A stretch of 64,000 nt of DNA from Lewinellaceae bacterium (GTDB lineage Bacteria > Bacteroidota > Bacteroidia > Chitinophagales > Saprospiraceae): contig JACJYE010000010.1 in NCBI GenBank assembly GCA_020636255.1, positions 248,001 through 312,000 on the forward strand. The letters are read 5' to 3'. Each line of letters begins with the position of its first letter. Within the stretch, counting starts at the first letter, position 1. The notes under the pieces are model-generated. The model ran no database searches. It saw only the letters and a list, made by a program, of their open reading frames with translations, and was not told the origin of the DNA. Shown here in pieces: positions 9,118-18,010 of this stretch. A program made the translations under genes and the position numbers.

Positions 9118-10851
9118 TTACTTAACTACAACGAACTTTTCAGCGCGGAAGCCTTCCGGCGTATTGATCGACAGGAAGTAATACCCGGCAGGCAGGTTGC
9201 TTGTGTCAAATGTGAAGGTTCCATTCTGTACGTTCTCAACCGTCTTTAACGTGACCAGGTTGCCGGTGCTATTGGTAATGATCATCTGCACCTTGTCGGC
9301 TACATTTTCCAGGCCCAGCTTGACGTTGAGGTGATCGCTGGCCGGGTTCGGCATGAGGGACAACTTCGAGCCGTCCAACGCCAGGGGCTCCTTGGTGCCG
9401 ATGGGGGTGAAGCCTTCCATGTGCAGGCGAACGACATAATTGTATACGCCTGACCAACCGCCGACGTACAGCCTGTCCGTCCAGAGTATGTCTTCATAAG
9501 CTGCATAGCTTGAAGTGCCGGAGAAGGTCGGCCAGGGCGGAATACCCAAACCGGAGTTAACGCCATTGTACTGGACCATCAGCAGATACAACCCATTGGC
9601 ATCCAGGACAATGGGGAGTTCAAGTTCAATGGTCAGGACTTCATAGGGCGTTTCATCGCCGGTAAGCACGTATGTAGCAAAACCAACAGGCGTGAAATTG
9701 TCATAGGTGGATTCATCCCCGGGGATGCTGCCGTCGCCGTCCGGGTCTGCATCGTAAAGGATCAGCGTGAACACATCGGATGCAGGGTCGCCCGTGTACA
9801 GAGAGTCGGGGTTGCCTATGGAGAATGAGAAGTGCGTAGCCGTTCCGCCATTGGGGCCGGTGAAGTATACATTACCCCAGTCGTGTTCCAGGAAGTCGGT
9901 CTCGATGAAATCCGTATATGGATAACCGTAGCCAATCCAGCAGTCTGCCGGCCAGGTGCAAATGTCGCCGTTATCCATCTGGAAGGTGTAGTCCGTAATT
10001 TCGAACGATCTGCGGAGGGTATCTTCCGTAAGGCTGTTGGTATAGATCATCTCATAGGTGCCAACATCGCCGGGCGTGTAGTCGTCAAATTCAATAGTGG
10101 CGGACGTGGCGGCGGCAATGCTGTCTATGGTAGCTGTCAGGGTCACAACCGAGCCACCCGGTGGGATGATATCTACCTGGCCCTGGACGTTATAAACGGC
10201 TGCCGTATCGTTGAGGTTCAGCAGGTCGACCTGAATATTATCCAGGGGGATGACCTGGTCTTTCGGCGTGCCATAGGCATAGGGGCCGATGTCGCCGAAA
10301 AAGCTTCTGACCTGGAAGGTCGCCGTGACCGATTCGCCTGCATCGACCTTAGGGATGAACTGCGCGCCGTCGGCGGTTTCGATCCATACGGCCGGAATAG
10401 TTACTTCGAGGGCCTGTGGGTCGGTAGCTGACATGCCGCCAAGCGCTGCTCCGCCGTTATTGACAATAACGACACCAATAGCACCGGCTTTCTGGGCATA
10501 GTAAGCTTTGAAAGCAAAAGTACAGTTACCGCGACGGATCAGGGCCACCTTGCCGGTGTAATCGGCCATGGAGGTGGTGTCGCAACCCAGAGAATCGAGG
10601 CCATCACCGGCGACGTCGTCGTCGTCTACCCATATCAGTTCACCACTGACAGTTTGTTTCAGCGGTTGTACGCCCCATTCCGTCGAGTTGGTCACAGAAG
10701 CGTAGTCGTATTGCCGTACAAAACCGCCCGGTGCTTCTACGATAAAGTCAACCGGGAAAGGGGAATCATTGGGGATCTGCCCGAACATGGGGAGGGCCAT
10801 GAAAAATGTGGCTATCCCCGCCAGAAACCATTTGGTAAAGTTGCTATTCAT
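9118..10851 (-). CDS. Secreted PA-domain protein with T9SS sorting domain
   Basis: Predicted extracellular protein of 577 residues. It has a signal peptide (1-24, 'FLAGIATFFMALPMFGQ'), then a protease-associated (PA) domain at about 80-175 ('YTGKVALIRRGNCTFAFKA', 'AQKAGAIGVVIVNN', 'IPAVWIETADGAQF'). The middle beta-rich part of about 250 residues is not assigned. The C-terminal 80 residues are a T9SS type A sorting domain ('LSLMPNPASDHLNVKL', 'LPAGYYFLSINTPEG', terminal 'RAEKFVVVK'). PA domains usually sit in secreted peptidases, but no peptidase motif (HExxH, GxS or GTS) is evident, so this may be a PA-only adhesin or a binding protein. Confidence 0.88.
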   Translation of the reverse strand: MNSNFTKWFLAGIATFFMALPMFGQIPNDSPFPVDFIVEAPGGFVRQYDYASVTNSTEWGVQPLKQTVSGELIWVDDDDVAGDGLDSLGCDTTSMADYTGKVALIRRGNCTFAFKAYYAQKAGAIGVVIVNNGGAALGGMSATDPQALEVTIPAVWIETADGAQFIPKVDAGESVTATFQVRSFFGDIGPYAYGTPKDQVIPLDNIQVDLLNLNDTAAVYNVQGQVDIIPPGGSVVTLTATIDSIAAATSATIEFDDYTPGDVGTYEMIYTNSLTEDTLRRSFEITDYTFQMDNGDICTWPADCWIGYGYPYTDFIETDFLEHDWGNVYFTGPNGGTATHFSFSIGNPDSLYTGDPASDVFTLILYDADPDGDGSIPGDESTYDNFTPVGFATYVLTGDETPYEVLTIELELPIVLDANGLYLLMVQYNGVNSGLGIPPWPTFSGTSSYAAYEDILWTDRLYVGGWSGVYNYVVRLHMEGFTPIGTKEPLALDGSKLSLMPNPASDHLNVKLGLENVADKVQMIITNSTGNLVTLKTVENVQNGTFTFDTSNLPAGYYFLSINTPEGFRAEKFVVVK

Positions 10852-11256
10852 ACTAATCCTGATTTGGTTATGAAACGAATAATAATAGCAGCGACAAAGG
10901 ATTGAACCGCATCAAAGGACTAGGAACTGAATATTAGAAGATACTACTGGCGCCGGATTGAAAAGACATGATACGATACAGGATGGCGCCTTGGAGACGT
11001 ATACTTTTTGTGAGGTTTTTACTTAAGTTCTTTCTAAAACTAGCCCTAATTGAGTGCAAAGTTCATCATCAGGCATTCCTGCCTTCACCAAAAATAGAAA
11101 CTTACGGGAAAAATTTCGCCTTTTTGCAACCTTTTTTCTTTTGAACGCGTCTTATCCCATGAATGCTGGCCGGATAAAAATAGATATTGGCCGATGAAGG
11201 CTTGACAACCAGTAGAAAAATGCTAATTTTATCTAGTTTTTATAAAACATCTACCA
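10852..11256. other. Divergent intergenic region
   Basis: The 405 bases between two divergent genes hold the promoter of the small secreted peptide (11202-11231). No convincing -7 element was found for the minus-strand PA-domain gene, and no RNA gene or repeat was recognised. Confidence 0.4.
11202..11231 (+). promoter_or_regulatory. Promoter of the small secreted-peptide gene
   Basis: A -33 element TTG (11202-11204, within TTGACA) and a -7 element TAATTTTA (11224-11231, seven of eight to TAnnTTTG) are spaced by 19 bases, the normal Bacteroidota spacing. The start codon is 25 bases further on. Confidence 0.65.
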
Positions 11257-11499
11257 ATGAAAAATCCTAGCACCCGAACTGTTTTGTTTTGTCTGTTGGT
11301 AGCCGCAAGTATTGGTTCTTACATCTTTTTGAACATCGCCTCTGCAAAAGGGCCCTCCGAAAACAGCTTAGGCTCAGGCCTGAAAGTTGAAAAATATGAC
11401 GAGGAGGTTGAATCCAGCGAAACCCGAATGCTGTTGCCCGATGTCCAGCTGATGAAAAACCTGGTAGAGACCGGTAAACGGTTGCTGCCTGCTTCCTGA
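11257..11499 (+). CDS. Small secreted or membrane-anchored peptide, unknown
   Basis: An 80-residue product not recognised as any family. A hydrophobic segment at about 9-27 ('VLFCLLVAASIGSYIFLNI') followed by SAKG looks like a signal peptide or single anchor. The remainder is short, charged and acidic in the middle ('EKYDEEVESSET'), ending 'LVETGKRLLPAS'. It is a complete transcription unit: a good -33/-7 promoter upstream and a strong terminator 34 bases after the stop, which supports real expression. It could be a signalling or stress peptide, but nothing in the sequence fixes a role. Confidence 0.7.
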   Translation: MKNPSTRTVLFCLLVAASIGSYIFLNIASAKGPSENSLGSGLKVEKYDEEVESSETRMLLPDVQLMKNLVETGKRLLPAS

Positions 11500-11532
11500 G
11501 AAGCTCCCGACTACAAAGATCAAAAGAAAAGC

Positions 11533-11566
11533 AAAAGCGGATGAGGTTTTCCTCGTCCGCTTTTTT
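11533..11566 (+). terminator. Intrinsic terminator after the small peptide gene
   Basis: GCGGATGAGG pairs with CCTCGTCCGC (one G-T pair) around a TTTT loop and is followed by six T. Left-hand A residues may also let it work for the minus-strand MBL gene. Confidence 0.88.
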
Positions 11567-11607
11567 GTTTCAGAGGCTAACCTTTAATCTTTAACCTGAA
11601 ACTGAGC

Positions 11608-12501
11608 CTACCCCTCCAGCTTCTTCCTCCAGTAGCGCAGCAGCCCTGCAACGCTCATCCAGGAAGGGTTGGCGTTTTCATATAGTTCCAGTTGTGCTTC
11701 CGATACCCCCTGCTTTCGCAGTTGTTCCTGTACATAGGCCTGGAAAACCGGCGTCAGCTCGGTTGCGTTTTCACCGTTTTCAAAATGTGGCCTCATCCAG
11801 TTGGCCCAGTCCAGCAAGCCGGTTTCCAACTCGTCGAGATGGCCGGGGATCTTTTCTCCTGAGATCGCCCCGAAATGCGTCAGGTAGAGCTTGTCGATGT
11901 CGAGCTGCCGAATGAGTTGAAGGCTCTTTTGCCAGTCTTCGATATTGATGTCGGGAGGAGGGCAGGGGGGCATAGCCGGGCCGCCTTCTATCTTCACGCC
12001 GGCTACATCTCCCGTAAATAAAACCTCTCCGGCCTGCCAGGCGATATGGTGCACGGCATGCCCCGGCGTATGCCAGGCCGTGAAGCGCATACCGCCGATA
12101 TGTATGGCCTCGCCATGCGCTACGGTTCGGAGTTGCTCCTTGGGTATGGGCTTCAGCGTGCCCCATAGCCTGTCCATATCGTCGCCGTAAATGCGCGTAG
12201 CCGATGCAAGCAGTTTGGAAGGGTCGTTCATATGGGCCTCTCCGAAGGGGTGCAGGTAAACGGTAGCGCCAAGCTCTGCCATGGCCCAGGCCGCCCCGGC
12301 ATGGTCGAGGTGGATATGGGTGAGAAACACATGCCCGATATCCTCCAAAGCATACCCTTTCTCCCGGACGGCCTGCCTCAGATGCTGGAAAGTGGAGTAA
12401 GGGCCCGTTTCAACCAGGGCCGGCCCGGCTTCCGTATCGACCAGGAACGCAGCGATCGTATCCGGCAAGTCCAAAAAATTTAAGTCTAATACGTGCAACA
12501 T
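11608..12501 (-). CDS. MBL-fold metallo-hydrolase
   Basis: Cytoplasmic metal-dependent hydrolase, 297 residues, of the metallo-beta-lactamase fold with an N-terminal core and a C-terminal helical cap. The zinc ligands are intact: 'THIHLDHAG' (H62, H64, D66, H67), a later His in 'AWHTPGHAVHH', and Asp in 'VLFTGDVAG'. The C-terminal 90 residues are helical and end 'LLRYWRKKLEG'. No signal peptide is present. Substrate is not predictable: members hydrolyse thioesters, lactones, phosphodiesters or act as glyoxalases. It lies 63 bases downstream of the gamma-glutamyltransferase gene on the same strand, so they may share a transcript. Confidence 0.9.
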   Translation of the reverse strand: MLHVLDLNFLDLPDTIAAFLVDTEAGPALVETGPYSTFQHLRQAVREKGYALEDIGHVFLTHIHLDHAGAAWAMAELGATVYLHPFGEAHMNDPSKLLASATRIYGDDMDRLWGTLKPIPKEQLRTVAHGEAIHIGGMRFTAWHTPGHAVHHIAWQAGEVLFTGDVAGVKIEGGPAMPPCPPPDINIEDWQKSLQLIRQLDIDKLYLTHFGAISGEKIPGHLDELETGLLDWANWMRPHFENGENATELTPVFQAYVQEQLRKQGVSEAQLELYENANPSWMSVAGLLRYWRKKLEG

Positions 12502-12525
12502 GTCCGTTATTTGTTAGGCCTTCTT

Positions 12526-12546
12526 CCTTTAACCTTTAACCTTTAA
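12526..12546. repeat. Tandem heptamer CCTTTAA x3
   Basis: Three perfect copies of CCTTTAA lie in the 63-base gap between ggt and the MBL gene. A related pair (CCTTTAATCTTTAA, 11581-11594) lies just after the MBL stop. This is a possible slippage-prone microsatellite with no visible function. Confidence 0.6.
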
Positions 12547-12564
12547 CCTTCCTCCTTCCTCCGC

Positions 12565-14259
12565 TCAATACCCCGCCGCCTGGCCATCCTTTCTCGATTC
12601 CGAGGCGCCGTAATATACGCCCTTTTCCGCATCGAATAAAATAGCCTGATAACCGCCGTAACCTCCGAAATCGAACACCACTTTATGCCCCATCGACATG
12701 AGCTTGCGGATCTCTTTATAGTCGATGCCTGATTCCAGATAGATTTCACCCCGGCCTTCTGCAGGTTGCCCGGTAGGGGTGGCGGACCCGCTATGCCCCA
12801 TGCGCGGCGCATCACCTGCTTCCTGTAGGTTCATGCCAAAGTCGATCAGGTTGGCCAGTACCTGCACATGGCCCTGGGGCTGGAAATCGCCTCCCATCAC
12901 ACCAAAACTTATAAAGGGCTTGCCGTCCTTAGTAACAAAGGCGGGAATAATGGTGTGAAAAGGCCGCTTTCCGGGTTCAAAAGTATTGGCTTGCCCTTCA
13001 ACCAGGGAGAACAGCTCGCCCCTGTCCTGAAGCATGAAACCCAGCCCCGGCGGTACCATGCCGGACCCCATGCCCCGATAATTACTCTGGATGAGGGAGA
13101 TCATATTGCCGAATTGGTCGGCCACTGTCAGATAGATGGTCTCACCGGCGCTGATAGCCCCAGCCTGATAGGTGCCTGCATGCCGGCTGTCGATGAGCTT
13201 ACGCCGCTCTGCGGCATAAGCTTTGGAGATCAGGCGCTGGACGGGTACTGTCGCAAAATCAGGGTCGGCATAATACTTCGCGCGGTCCTCGAACGCAAGC
13301 TTTTTAGCCTCCGTAAAATGGTGGATGTATTCGGCACTGCCGAAACCCATTGCACTGATATCGTAGCCCTCAAGAATATTGAGCATCTCCAGAGCTGCTA
13401 TCCCCTGCCCGTTGGGAGGGAGCTCCCAGATATCGTACCCGCGGTAATTGGTTGAAACGGGTTGCACCCATTCGGAATGGTGGGCGGACAGGTCTTCATA
13501 AGACAAAAAACCGCCTTGCGACTGGATAAATGCGGCGATCTTGCGGGCAATCTCTCCCCTGTAAAAGGCATCACGCCCGCTCGAGGCAAGTGCCCGGTAA
13601 GTGCTTGCAAGGCTCGGGTTGCGGAAGATATCACCCTTTTGAGGGGCCCTGCCTTCGACGGAATAGGTATCCATGACGTTAGGGAACCCTCTGGATTGGA
13701 AAAGATCCAGTGACCGGCCTATATAATAAGCGATCAGCTCGCTCACAGGAAAACCTTCTTCTGCGTAATGGATGGCCGGGGCCAGTACTTCTTTCATAGA
13801 CAGCTTGCCGAATTTGCCGTGCAGTTCGAACCATCCATCCACGCAACCAGGAACACTGACGGGCAACGGCCCATAGGGTGGGATAGCGGTATACCCTTTT
13901 TCTTTGAAATAGGCCAGGCTGAGCTCTCTGGGCGACCTTCCGCTGGCATTGAGCCCGTATAGCCGCTCCGTCTTGGCATCCCAGACAATAGCGAACAGGT
14001 CCCCTCCAATTCCACTTCCGGTAGGCTCCATTAAGCCCAGCGTAGCATTGGCGGCAATGGCGGCATCGATGGCTGTGCCGCCCTTCTTGAGAATATCTAT
14101 TGCAACCTGAGTGGCCAGCGGCTGCGAAGTACAGGCCATCCCGTGTCGGGCAATAACTTCTGAGCGGGTAGCGAACGGCAGGCCCGTCACCCGGTCCTGC
14201 CCGCTAAGGCTGAAAGCTATGATCATGAAGAATACGGAGAATGCGGTTTTGGGCCTCAT
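12565..14259 (-). CDS. ggt: Gamma-glutamyltransferase
   Basis: Exported N-terminal nucleophile enzyme that cleaves gamma-glutamyl bonds, such as glutathione, and is made as a precursor that cuts itself into two chains. From the ATG at 14259 it has 564 residues with a signal peptide (MRPKTAFSVFFMIIAFSLSGQ). Family motifs include 'GGTAIDAAIAANATLGLMEP', 'GIGGDLFAIVWD', 'LPPNGQG', the autocleavage/nucleophile site 'GETIYLTVADQFGN', and 'GSGMVPPGLGFMLQDRG'. The longer frame begins with GTG at 14283 and would place charged residues before the signal, so the ATG is preferred. The sequence is of the broad GGT-like type, so the native substrate may not be glutathione. Confidence 0.95.
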   Translation of the reverse strand: MRPKTAFSVFFMIIAFSLSGQDRVTGLPFATRSEVIARHGMACTSQPLATQVAIDILKKGGTAIDAAIAANATLGLMEPTGSGIGGDLFAIVWDAKTERLYGLNASGRSPRELSLAYFKEKGYTAIPPYGPLPVSVPGCVDGWFELHGKFGKLSMKEVLAPAIHYAEEGFPVSELIAYYIGRSLDLFQSRGFPNVMDTYSVEGRAPQKGDIFRNPSLASTYRALASSGRDAFYRGEIARKIAAFIQSQGGFLSYEDLSAHHSEWVQPVSTNYRGYDIWELPPNGQGIAALEMLNILEGYDISAMGFGSAEYIHHFTEAKKLAFEDRAKYYADPDFATVPVQRLISKAYAAERRKLIDSRHAGTYQAGAISAGETIYLTVADQFGNMISLIQSNYRGMGSGMVPPGLGFMLQDRGELFSLVEGQANTFEPGKRPFHTIIPAFVTKDGKPFISFGVMGGDFQPQGHVQVLANLIDFGMNLQEAGDAPRMGHSGSATPTGQPAEGRGEIYLESGIDYKEIRKLMSMGHKVVFDFGGYGGYQAILFDAEKGVYYGASESRKDGQAAGY

Positions 14260-14379
14260 ATCGAATGTGTTTTTTTTGAACACTGCTGAGTGAACCGGCT
14301 CCTGAATGGCCGGGATTTTACGCAGTAATCATCCTGGATGTAATTTTACTCAGTTAAAATTTTCTTCCAAATTCAGATC

Positions 14380-15294
14380 TTAAAAAGAAAAACCATTCAA
14401 AAAGTCTCTGACAACCATCCTTCGGCGGCCTTCCAGCTGTAATTCCTGTATTTCCAGATAGCCGTCGAGTGTGGCGGCTCTCAGGAAGTTTTTGTTATCG
14501 GAAACGAAAGTGCCAGGAGGGTGGGAGGGGGGCGTCAGTACTTTTGCCGTGCGGAGTATTTTGAGTTCCTTGCCGTCGAGGCTGCACCAGGCTGCGGGGT
14601 AAGGGCTCAGCCCTCTGATGAAATCATGCACCTTTTGGGTAGGTTGGGCGAAATCGATCTCGCAGGTTTCGTGGTAGAGCTTCGGGGCTTTTGTCGCCAT
14701 GCTGTGGTCCTGCTTTTGCAGTTCAACATTCCCCGATTCGATCAGCCGGACGGTTTTCAGCACCGTTTCCGCGCCCAGCAACATCATGCTGTCGTGCACA
14801 TCGCCTGCCGTATCGTTTTCTCCGACCGGCATGCGTTCCTGAAGTATGATATCGCCGGTGTCGATCTCGTTCTTGATGAAAAAGGTGGTGACCCCGGTTT
14901 CGCTTTCGCCGTTGATGACTGCCCAGTTGATGGGCGCAGCGCCCCGGTACCGGGGCAGCAGCGAGCCATGGAGGTTGAATGTACCGTATGAAGGCAGTGC
15001 CCAGACGGCTTCCGGCAGCATTCGGAAGGCAACGACAACCTGTAAATTGCCCTCCAGTTGCCGCAAAGCTTCGAGGAATTCAGGGCTCTTCAGGTTCTGG
15101 GGCTGGAGCACGGGAATGCCATGTTTAATAGCGTATTGCTTTACCGCAGGCTGGATAACCTGTTTCAGCCCCCGGCCCCCCATTTTGTCGGTAGCCGTAA
15201 CAACACCCACGGCCTTGTAGCCGTTTCGGACAAGTATATCCAGTGATGGCACGGCAAATTCGGGGGTGCCCATAAAAACGATGCGCAAACTCAT
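14380..15294 (-). CDS. fmt: Methionyl-tRNA formyltransferase
   Basis: Cytoplasmic enzyme that formylates the amino group of Met on initiator tRNA using 10-formyl-tetrahydrofolate. Length 304 residues is typical. The N-terminal Rossmann domain begins 'LRIVFMGTPEFAVPSLDIL' and carries the folate site 'NLHGSLLPRYRGAAPINWA' with 'FFIKNEIDTGDII' following. The C-terminal OB-like tRNA-binding domain is shown by 'FIRGLSPYPAAW' and 'LQLEGRRRMVVRDFL'. It stands alone here, without the def gene that is often its neighbour. Confidence 0.97.
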   Translation of the reverse strand: MSLRIVFMGTPEFAVPSLDILVRNGYKAVGVVTATDKMGGRGLKQVIQPAVKQYAIKHGIPVLQPQNLKSPEFLEALRQLEGNLQVVVAFRMLPEAVWALPSYGTFNLHGSLLPRYRGAAPINWAVINGESETGVTTFFIKNEIDTGDIILQERMPVGENDTAGDVHDSMMLLGAETVLKTVRLIESGNVELQKQDHSMATKAPKLYHETCEIDFAQPTQKVHDFIRGLSPYPAAWCSLDGKELKILRTAKVLTPPSHPPGTFVSDNKNFLRAATLDGYLEIQELQLEGRRRMVVRDFLNGFSF

Positions 15295-15367
15295 TATAGC
15301 AGGAATTGGTTTTAATGGCTGTTTGTGCTAATTTTAATTTTTCCCAGAGCAATACAAAGTGAAAATT

Positions 15368-15925
15368 ATGGCCAGGACTACACTTTTTTCGACAGCCTTG
15401 TTTTTTATATTATGCTTTTTAGCGGCAGGCCACCCGGGATTAGCGGCAGGTAATTTGGAAAATTACCCCCACAATACCAAGGCCTGGAGCGAAGTTCCGC
15501 CCGATTATTTTACCCCGGCCGATACCATTCCGGCCGGAGAAGATTTCGATGCCCCCCTGAACGGCTCCAGGTATACCCCTTACGACCCAAACCCCTTCGC
15601 CCACAAGGAAGATGCGCCAAAAGTGATCCCCATTGTGCCGATAGAGGTTGACCAGTCCTTCAGCCAGGTGAAAAAGCTCCCGGCTGATTTTATGGGGTTC
15701 CGGATCGAGATCATGGCTACCGATGCCCCGCTGCCCGAGAACCACGATATCTTTTTCCAGCATGGCAACCTCGTGATGGAGAAACTGGGCGATCATGCCT
15801 ATTCCTATACCATCGGCAGTTTTGAGAACGCCGCCGATGCCAATAGCTTTATGGATAACTTCCTCAAACAACGCTACCCGGCGGCACGGCTCATAGAATA
15901 CCAGGAGGGTAAAAGAGTAAACTAA
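15368..15925 (+). CDS. Secreted SPOR-like domain protein
   Basis: Predicted periplasmic or secreted protein of about 185 residues. A signal peptide (MARTTLFSTALFFILCFLAA) is followed by a low-complexity Pro/Asp-rich linker. The C-terminal 80 residues look like one SPOR-type fold: 'FRIEIMATDAPLPE', then 'HAYSYTIGSFENAADANSFM', then 'RYPAARLIEYQEGKRVN', the usual strand-helix-strand ending in a GxRI-like motif. SPOR domains bind denuded peptidoglycan. A GTG at 15359 is an alternative start that adds three residues. The next gene begins four bases after the stop, so the two are co-transcribed. The SPOR call is by pattern and moderate. Confidence 0.7.
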   Translation: MARTTLFSTALFFILCFLAAGHPGLAAGNLENYPHNTKAWSEVPPDYFTPADTIPAGEDFDAPLNGSRYTPYDPNPFAHKEDAPKVIPIVPIEVDQSFSQVKKLPADFMGFRIEIMATDAPLPENHDIFFQHGNLVMEKLGDHAYSYTIGSFENAADANSFMDNFLKQRYPAARLIEYQEGKRVN

Positions 15926-15929
15926 AGAT

Positions 15930-16784
15930 ATGGAGGAACGAACCTTTGATTGGAAAACCAACGACGGCATTCGCATCTTTGCCCGGGAGTGGGCCCCAAA
16001 AAGCCCGAAAGGGGCTATCTGCCTGGTGCATGGCCTGGGAGAACACATAGGGCGTTACGAGCATTTCGCGCACTACTATACTAAAAAAGGCTTCAGCGTG
16101 CTGGGATACGACCGGCGGGGCCATGGGCAGTCGGGAGGGAAGCGGGGCCATGCCCCGAATATAGGCCTGCTGCTGGATGAGATCGCGCAGCTGCTGGTGG
16201 AAACTAAAGTCCGCTATGGGGGCCTGCCCGTATTTCTGTATGGGCATTCGATGGGCGGCAACCTGGTACTGTCTTATGTGCTCAAGCGGCATCCCGATGT
16301 GCAGGGAGTAGTGGCTTCGGCGCCCTGGATAAGGCTGGCGTTCCCCGCTCCACAGTTTAAGGTCGCCCTGGGTAAAGTAATGAAAAGCATCTTCCCCGGT
16401 TTTTCCCAATCCAATGGGCTGAAAACCGAACACCTCTCAAAAGACCCTGATGTTGTCCGTCTGTACGAGCAGGACCTATTGACCCACGATCGCATTACCG
16501 CTGCTATGGGGATCGGGATGCTGGAACAAGCCAACTGGCTGGACAACTTTTCGGGCCACTTCCCCTGCCCTTTGTTATTGATGCATGGCAGCGAAGACCA
16601 TATTGTCAGCCCCGAGGGTAGCCGCGATTTTTCCCGGCGGGCCCAGGGAGAAGTAACCTACCGGGAATGGGAAGGGCTCTACCACGAGATCCACAATGAA
16701 CGGGAACAGCAGGAGGTGTTTGATTTCACCTTACACTGGCTACAAGGACACATGGAGATGAAAAGTAAGCTCAAAACCGCTTGA
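15930..16784 (+). CDS. Alpha/beta hydrolase, monoacylglycerol lipase/lysophospholipase type
   Basis: Cytoplasmic serine hydrolase of 284 residues, like bacterial monoacylglycerol lipases. The oxyanion-side motif 'CLVHGLGEHIGRYEHFA', 'GYDRRGHGQSGGKRGH', the nucleophile elbow 'LYGHSMGGNLVLSY' (Ser of GHSMG), the acid in 'LLMHGSEDHIVSPEG' and the final catalytic His in 'EGLYHEIHNE' are all present in order. No signal peptide is seen. Its last 14 bases overlap the 3' end of the convergent glycosyltransferase gene. It follows the SPOR-like gene by four bases. Activity on a lipid ester is likely; the exact substrate is open. Confidence 0.92.
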   Translation: MEERTFDWKTNDGIRIFAREWAPKSPKGAICLVHGLGEHIGRYEHFAHYYTKKGFSVLGYDRRGHGQSGGKRGHAPNIGLLLDEIAQLLVETKVRYGGLPVFLYGHSMGGNLVLSYVLKRHPDVQGVVASAPWIRLAFPAPQFKVALGKVMKSIFPGFSQSNGLKTEHLSKDPDVVRLYEQDLLTHDRITAAMGIGMLEQANWLDNFSGHFPCPLLLMHGSEDHIVSPEGSRDFSRRAQGEVTYREWEGLYHEIHNEREQQEVFDFTLHWLQGHMEMKSKLKTA

Positions 16785-17724
16785 TCGATTCGATGATGTA
16801 AAGCGGCCGCTGCTTGATCTCATTGTAAATGTTGGAAAGGTAGATGGACATGATGTAGAGGTTCAGGCATGTCGTAGCAAAGAATACGGCTATGAGGATA
16901 ACCAGAAAGGTCCATCCTGAAAAAGGCTCGCCGATATTGCCAAAGAGGTCAACACCGGAAAACTTCACTTTCAGGGCATTGACGATCACCCCCAAAAGAA
17001 AGATCACGGAAAAGATAAATATCCAGAGCAAAAGGCTGCGCAGGAAGGTCGTGTAAGACGTTATGGCCACCAGCGAAGTCCTGAAACGGTCGGAAAACCC
17101 TTCGGAATGGCCGGCCTGAAGCGGCATATCCGTTTCCAGGTGGGCGGTCCGGTAACCAACGATGGAATAGATGGCCTTCATATAGCGTAGATTCTCGCGC
17201 AGACGCAGCAGCGAATTCAGCGCTCGCCTGGAGATGATCCTGGTATTATGCGCTTTTTCATCGATCCTGAGCGCGGAATAATGCTTCAGGATATAGTAGA
17301 ACACCCGGTAGAAGGGGCGGAAAGGCAGGCCTACATCCCGGTGGGTAGCCCTTAGGTACACTATATCATAATGCTCCCGGGTTTTTTCGAATAGCTTGAG
17401 CACCCATTCCGGCTGCTGATAGAATTCCAGGCCGAGGATAACCGTATAGTCGCCGTTCGAGCGGTCCAGCCCGGCGAGGATAGCGTGGTTGGGGTTGGAT
17501 TGCCTGGAGAGGTTCAGCATGTAAATATTGTGCTTCAGGCCATCCGGCAAAGGCTCAATATATGGATCGGCGGGAATACCGAAGTTGTTGTTGACAAGGA
17601 TGATCTCAAAATCTGAAAAATGCCCGGAGAGAATAGGGTAGAGGTTGGAAAGGTAGGCTGGCAGGACGTTCAGGTCTCGCGAATGGTTGATGACGCCTAC
17701 AATGGAAATGAAACTATTGTACAT
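16771..17724 (-). CDS. Membrane-anchored GT2-family glycosyltransferase, DxD motif altered
   Basis: A 317-residue protein of the DPM1/GtrB-like GT2 layout: a GT-A domain (1-220) and two transmembrane helices (about 228-253, 'LLLWIFIFSVIFLLGVIVNA'; 268-292, 'WTFLVILIAVFFATTCLNLY'). The N-terminal strand 'ISIVGVINHSRDLNVL' and 'FEIILVNNNFG' fit the fold. Where relatives have the metal-binding DxD ('vvflDaDlq'), this protein reads 'YTVILGLEFYQQPEWV', so both Asp are absent. It may have lost catalysis or use a different geometry. Family members transfer sugar to polyprenyl phosphate at the inner membrane. The start at 17724 is 34 bases from a palindrome (17760-17790). Confidence 0.85.
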   Translation of the reverse strand: MYNSFISIVGVINHSRDLNVLPAYLSNLYPILSGHFSDFEIILVNNNFGIPADPYIEPLPDGLKHNIYMLNLSRQSNPNHAILAGLDRSNGDYTVILGLEFYQQPEWVLKLFEKTREHYDIVYLRATHRDVGLPFRPFYRVFYYILKHYSALRIDEKAHNTRIISRRALNSLLRLRENLRYMKAIYSIVGYRTAHLETDMPLQAGHSEGFSDRFRTSLVAITSYTTFLRSLLLWIFIFSVIFLLGVIVNALKVKFSGVDLFGNIGEPFSGWTFLVILIAVFFATTCLNLYIMSIYLSNIYNEIKQRPLYIIESIKRF

Positions 17725-17759
17725 GCTCCCGTTTAAAGTTTGGCGGGAAAATTACCTAT

Positions 17760-17790
17760 TTGGCGCATACTTTTATAGCGTATGCGCCAA
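17760..17790. repeat. Perfect 11-base palindrome between divergent genes
   Basis: TTGGCGCATAC (17760-17770) and GTATGCGCCAA (17780-17790) are perfect inverted arms around TTTATAGC-type loop sequence. It sits 36 bases before the glycosyltransferase start and 220 bases before the C39 ABC gene. It lacks a T run on either side, so an operator is more likely than a terminator. Confidence 0.55.
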
Positions 17791-18010
17791 CAAATAGCAA
17801 AACTTTTCCTGTCGCGTTTTTTATTCCAAAAGGGCCGGGCATGCCATTTTTAGATGCTCAAAAGCCCTGTTTTTAAAGAAATTAGGGTAAAACTATTTCA
17901 AAAGAGGCCTGAAGGCCTTATCTTTCGTGAATTATATTGTTAGAACAGATATTATTTTGTTTTTCTTATAAGAAGCAGGGCCGGCCGATCGTAAGGCCGG
18001 GCGATGAGAA

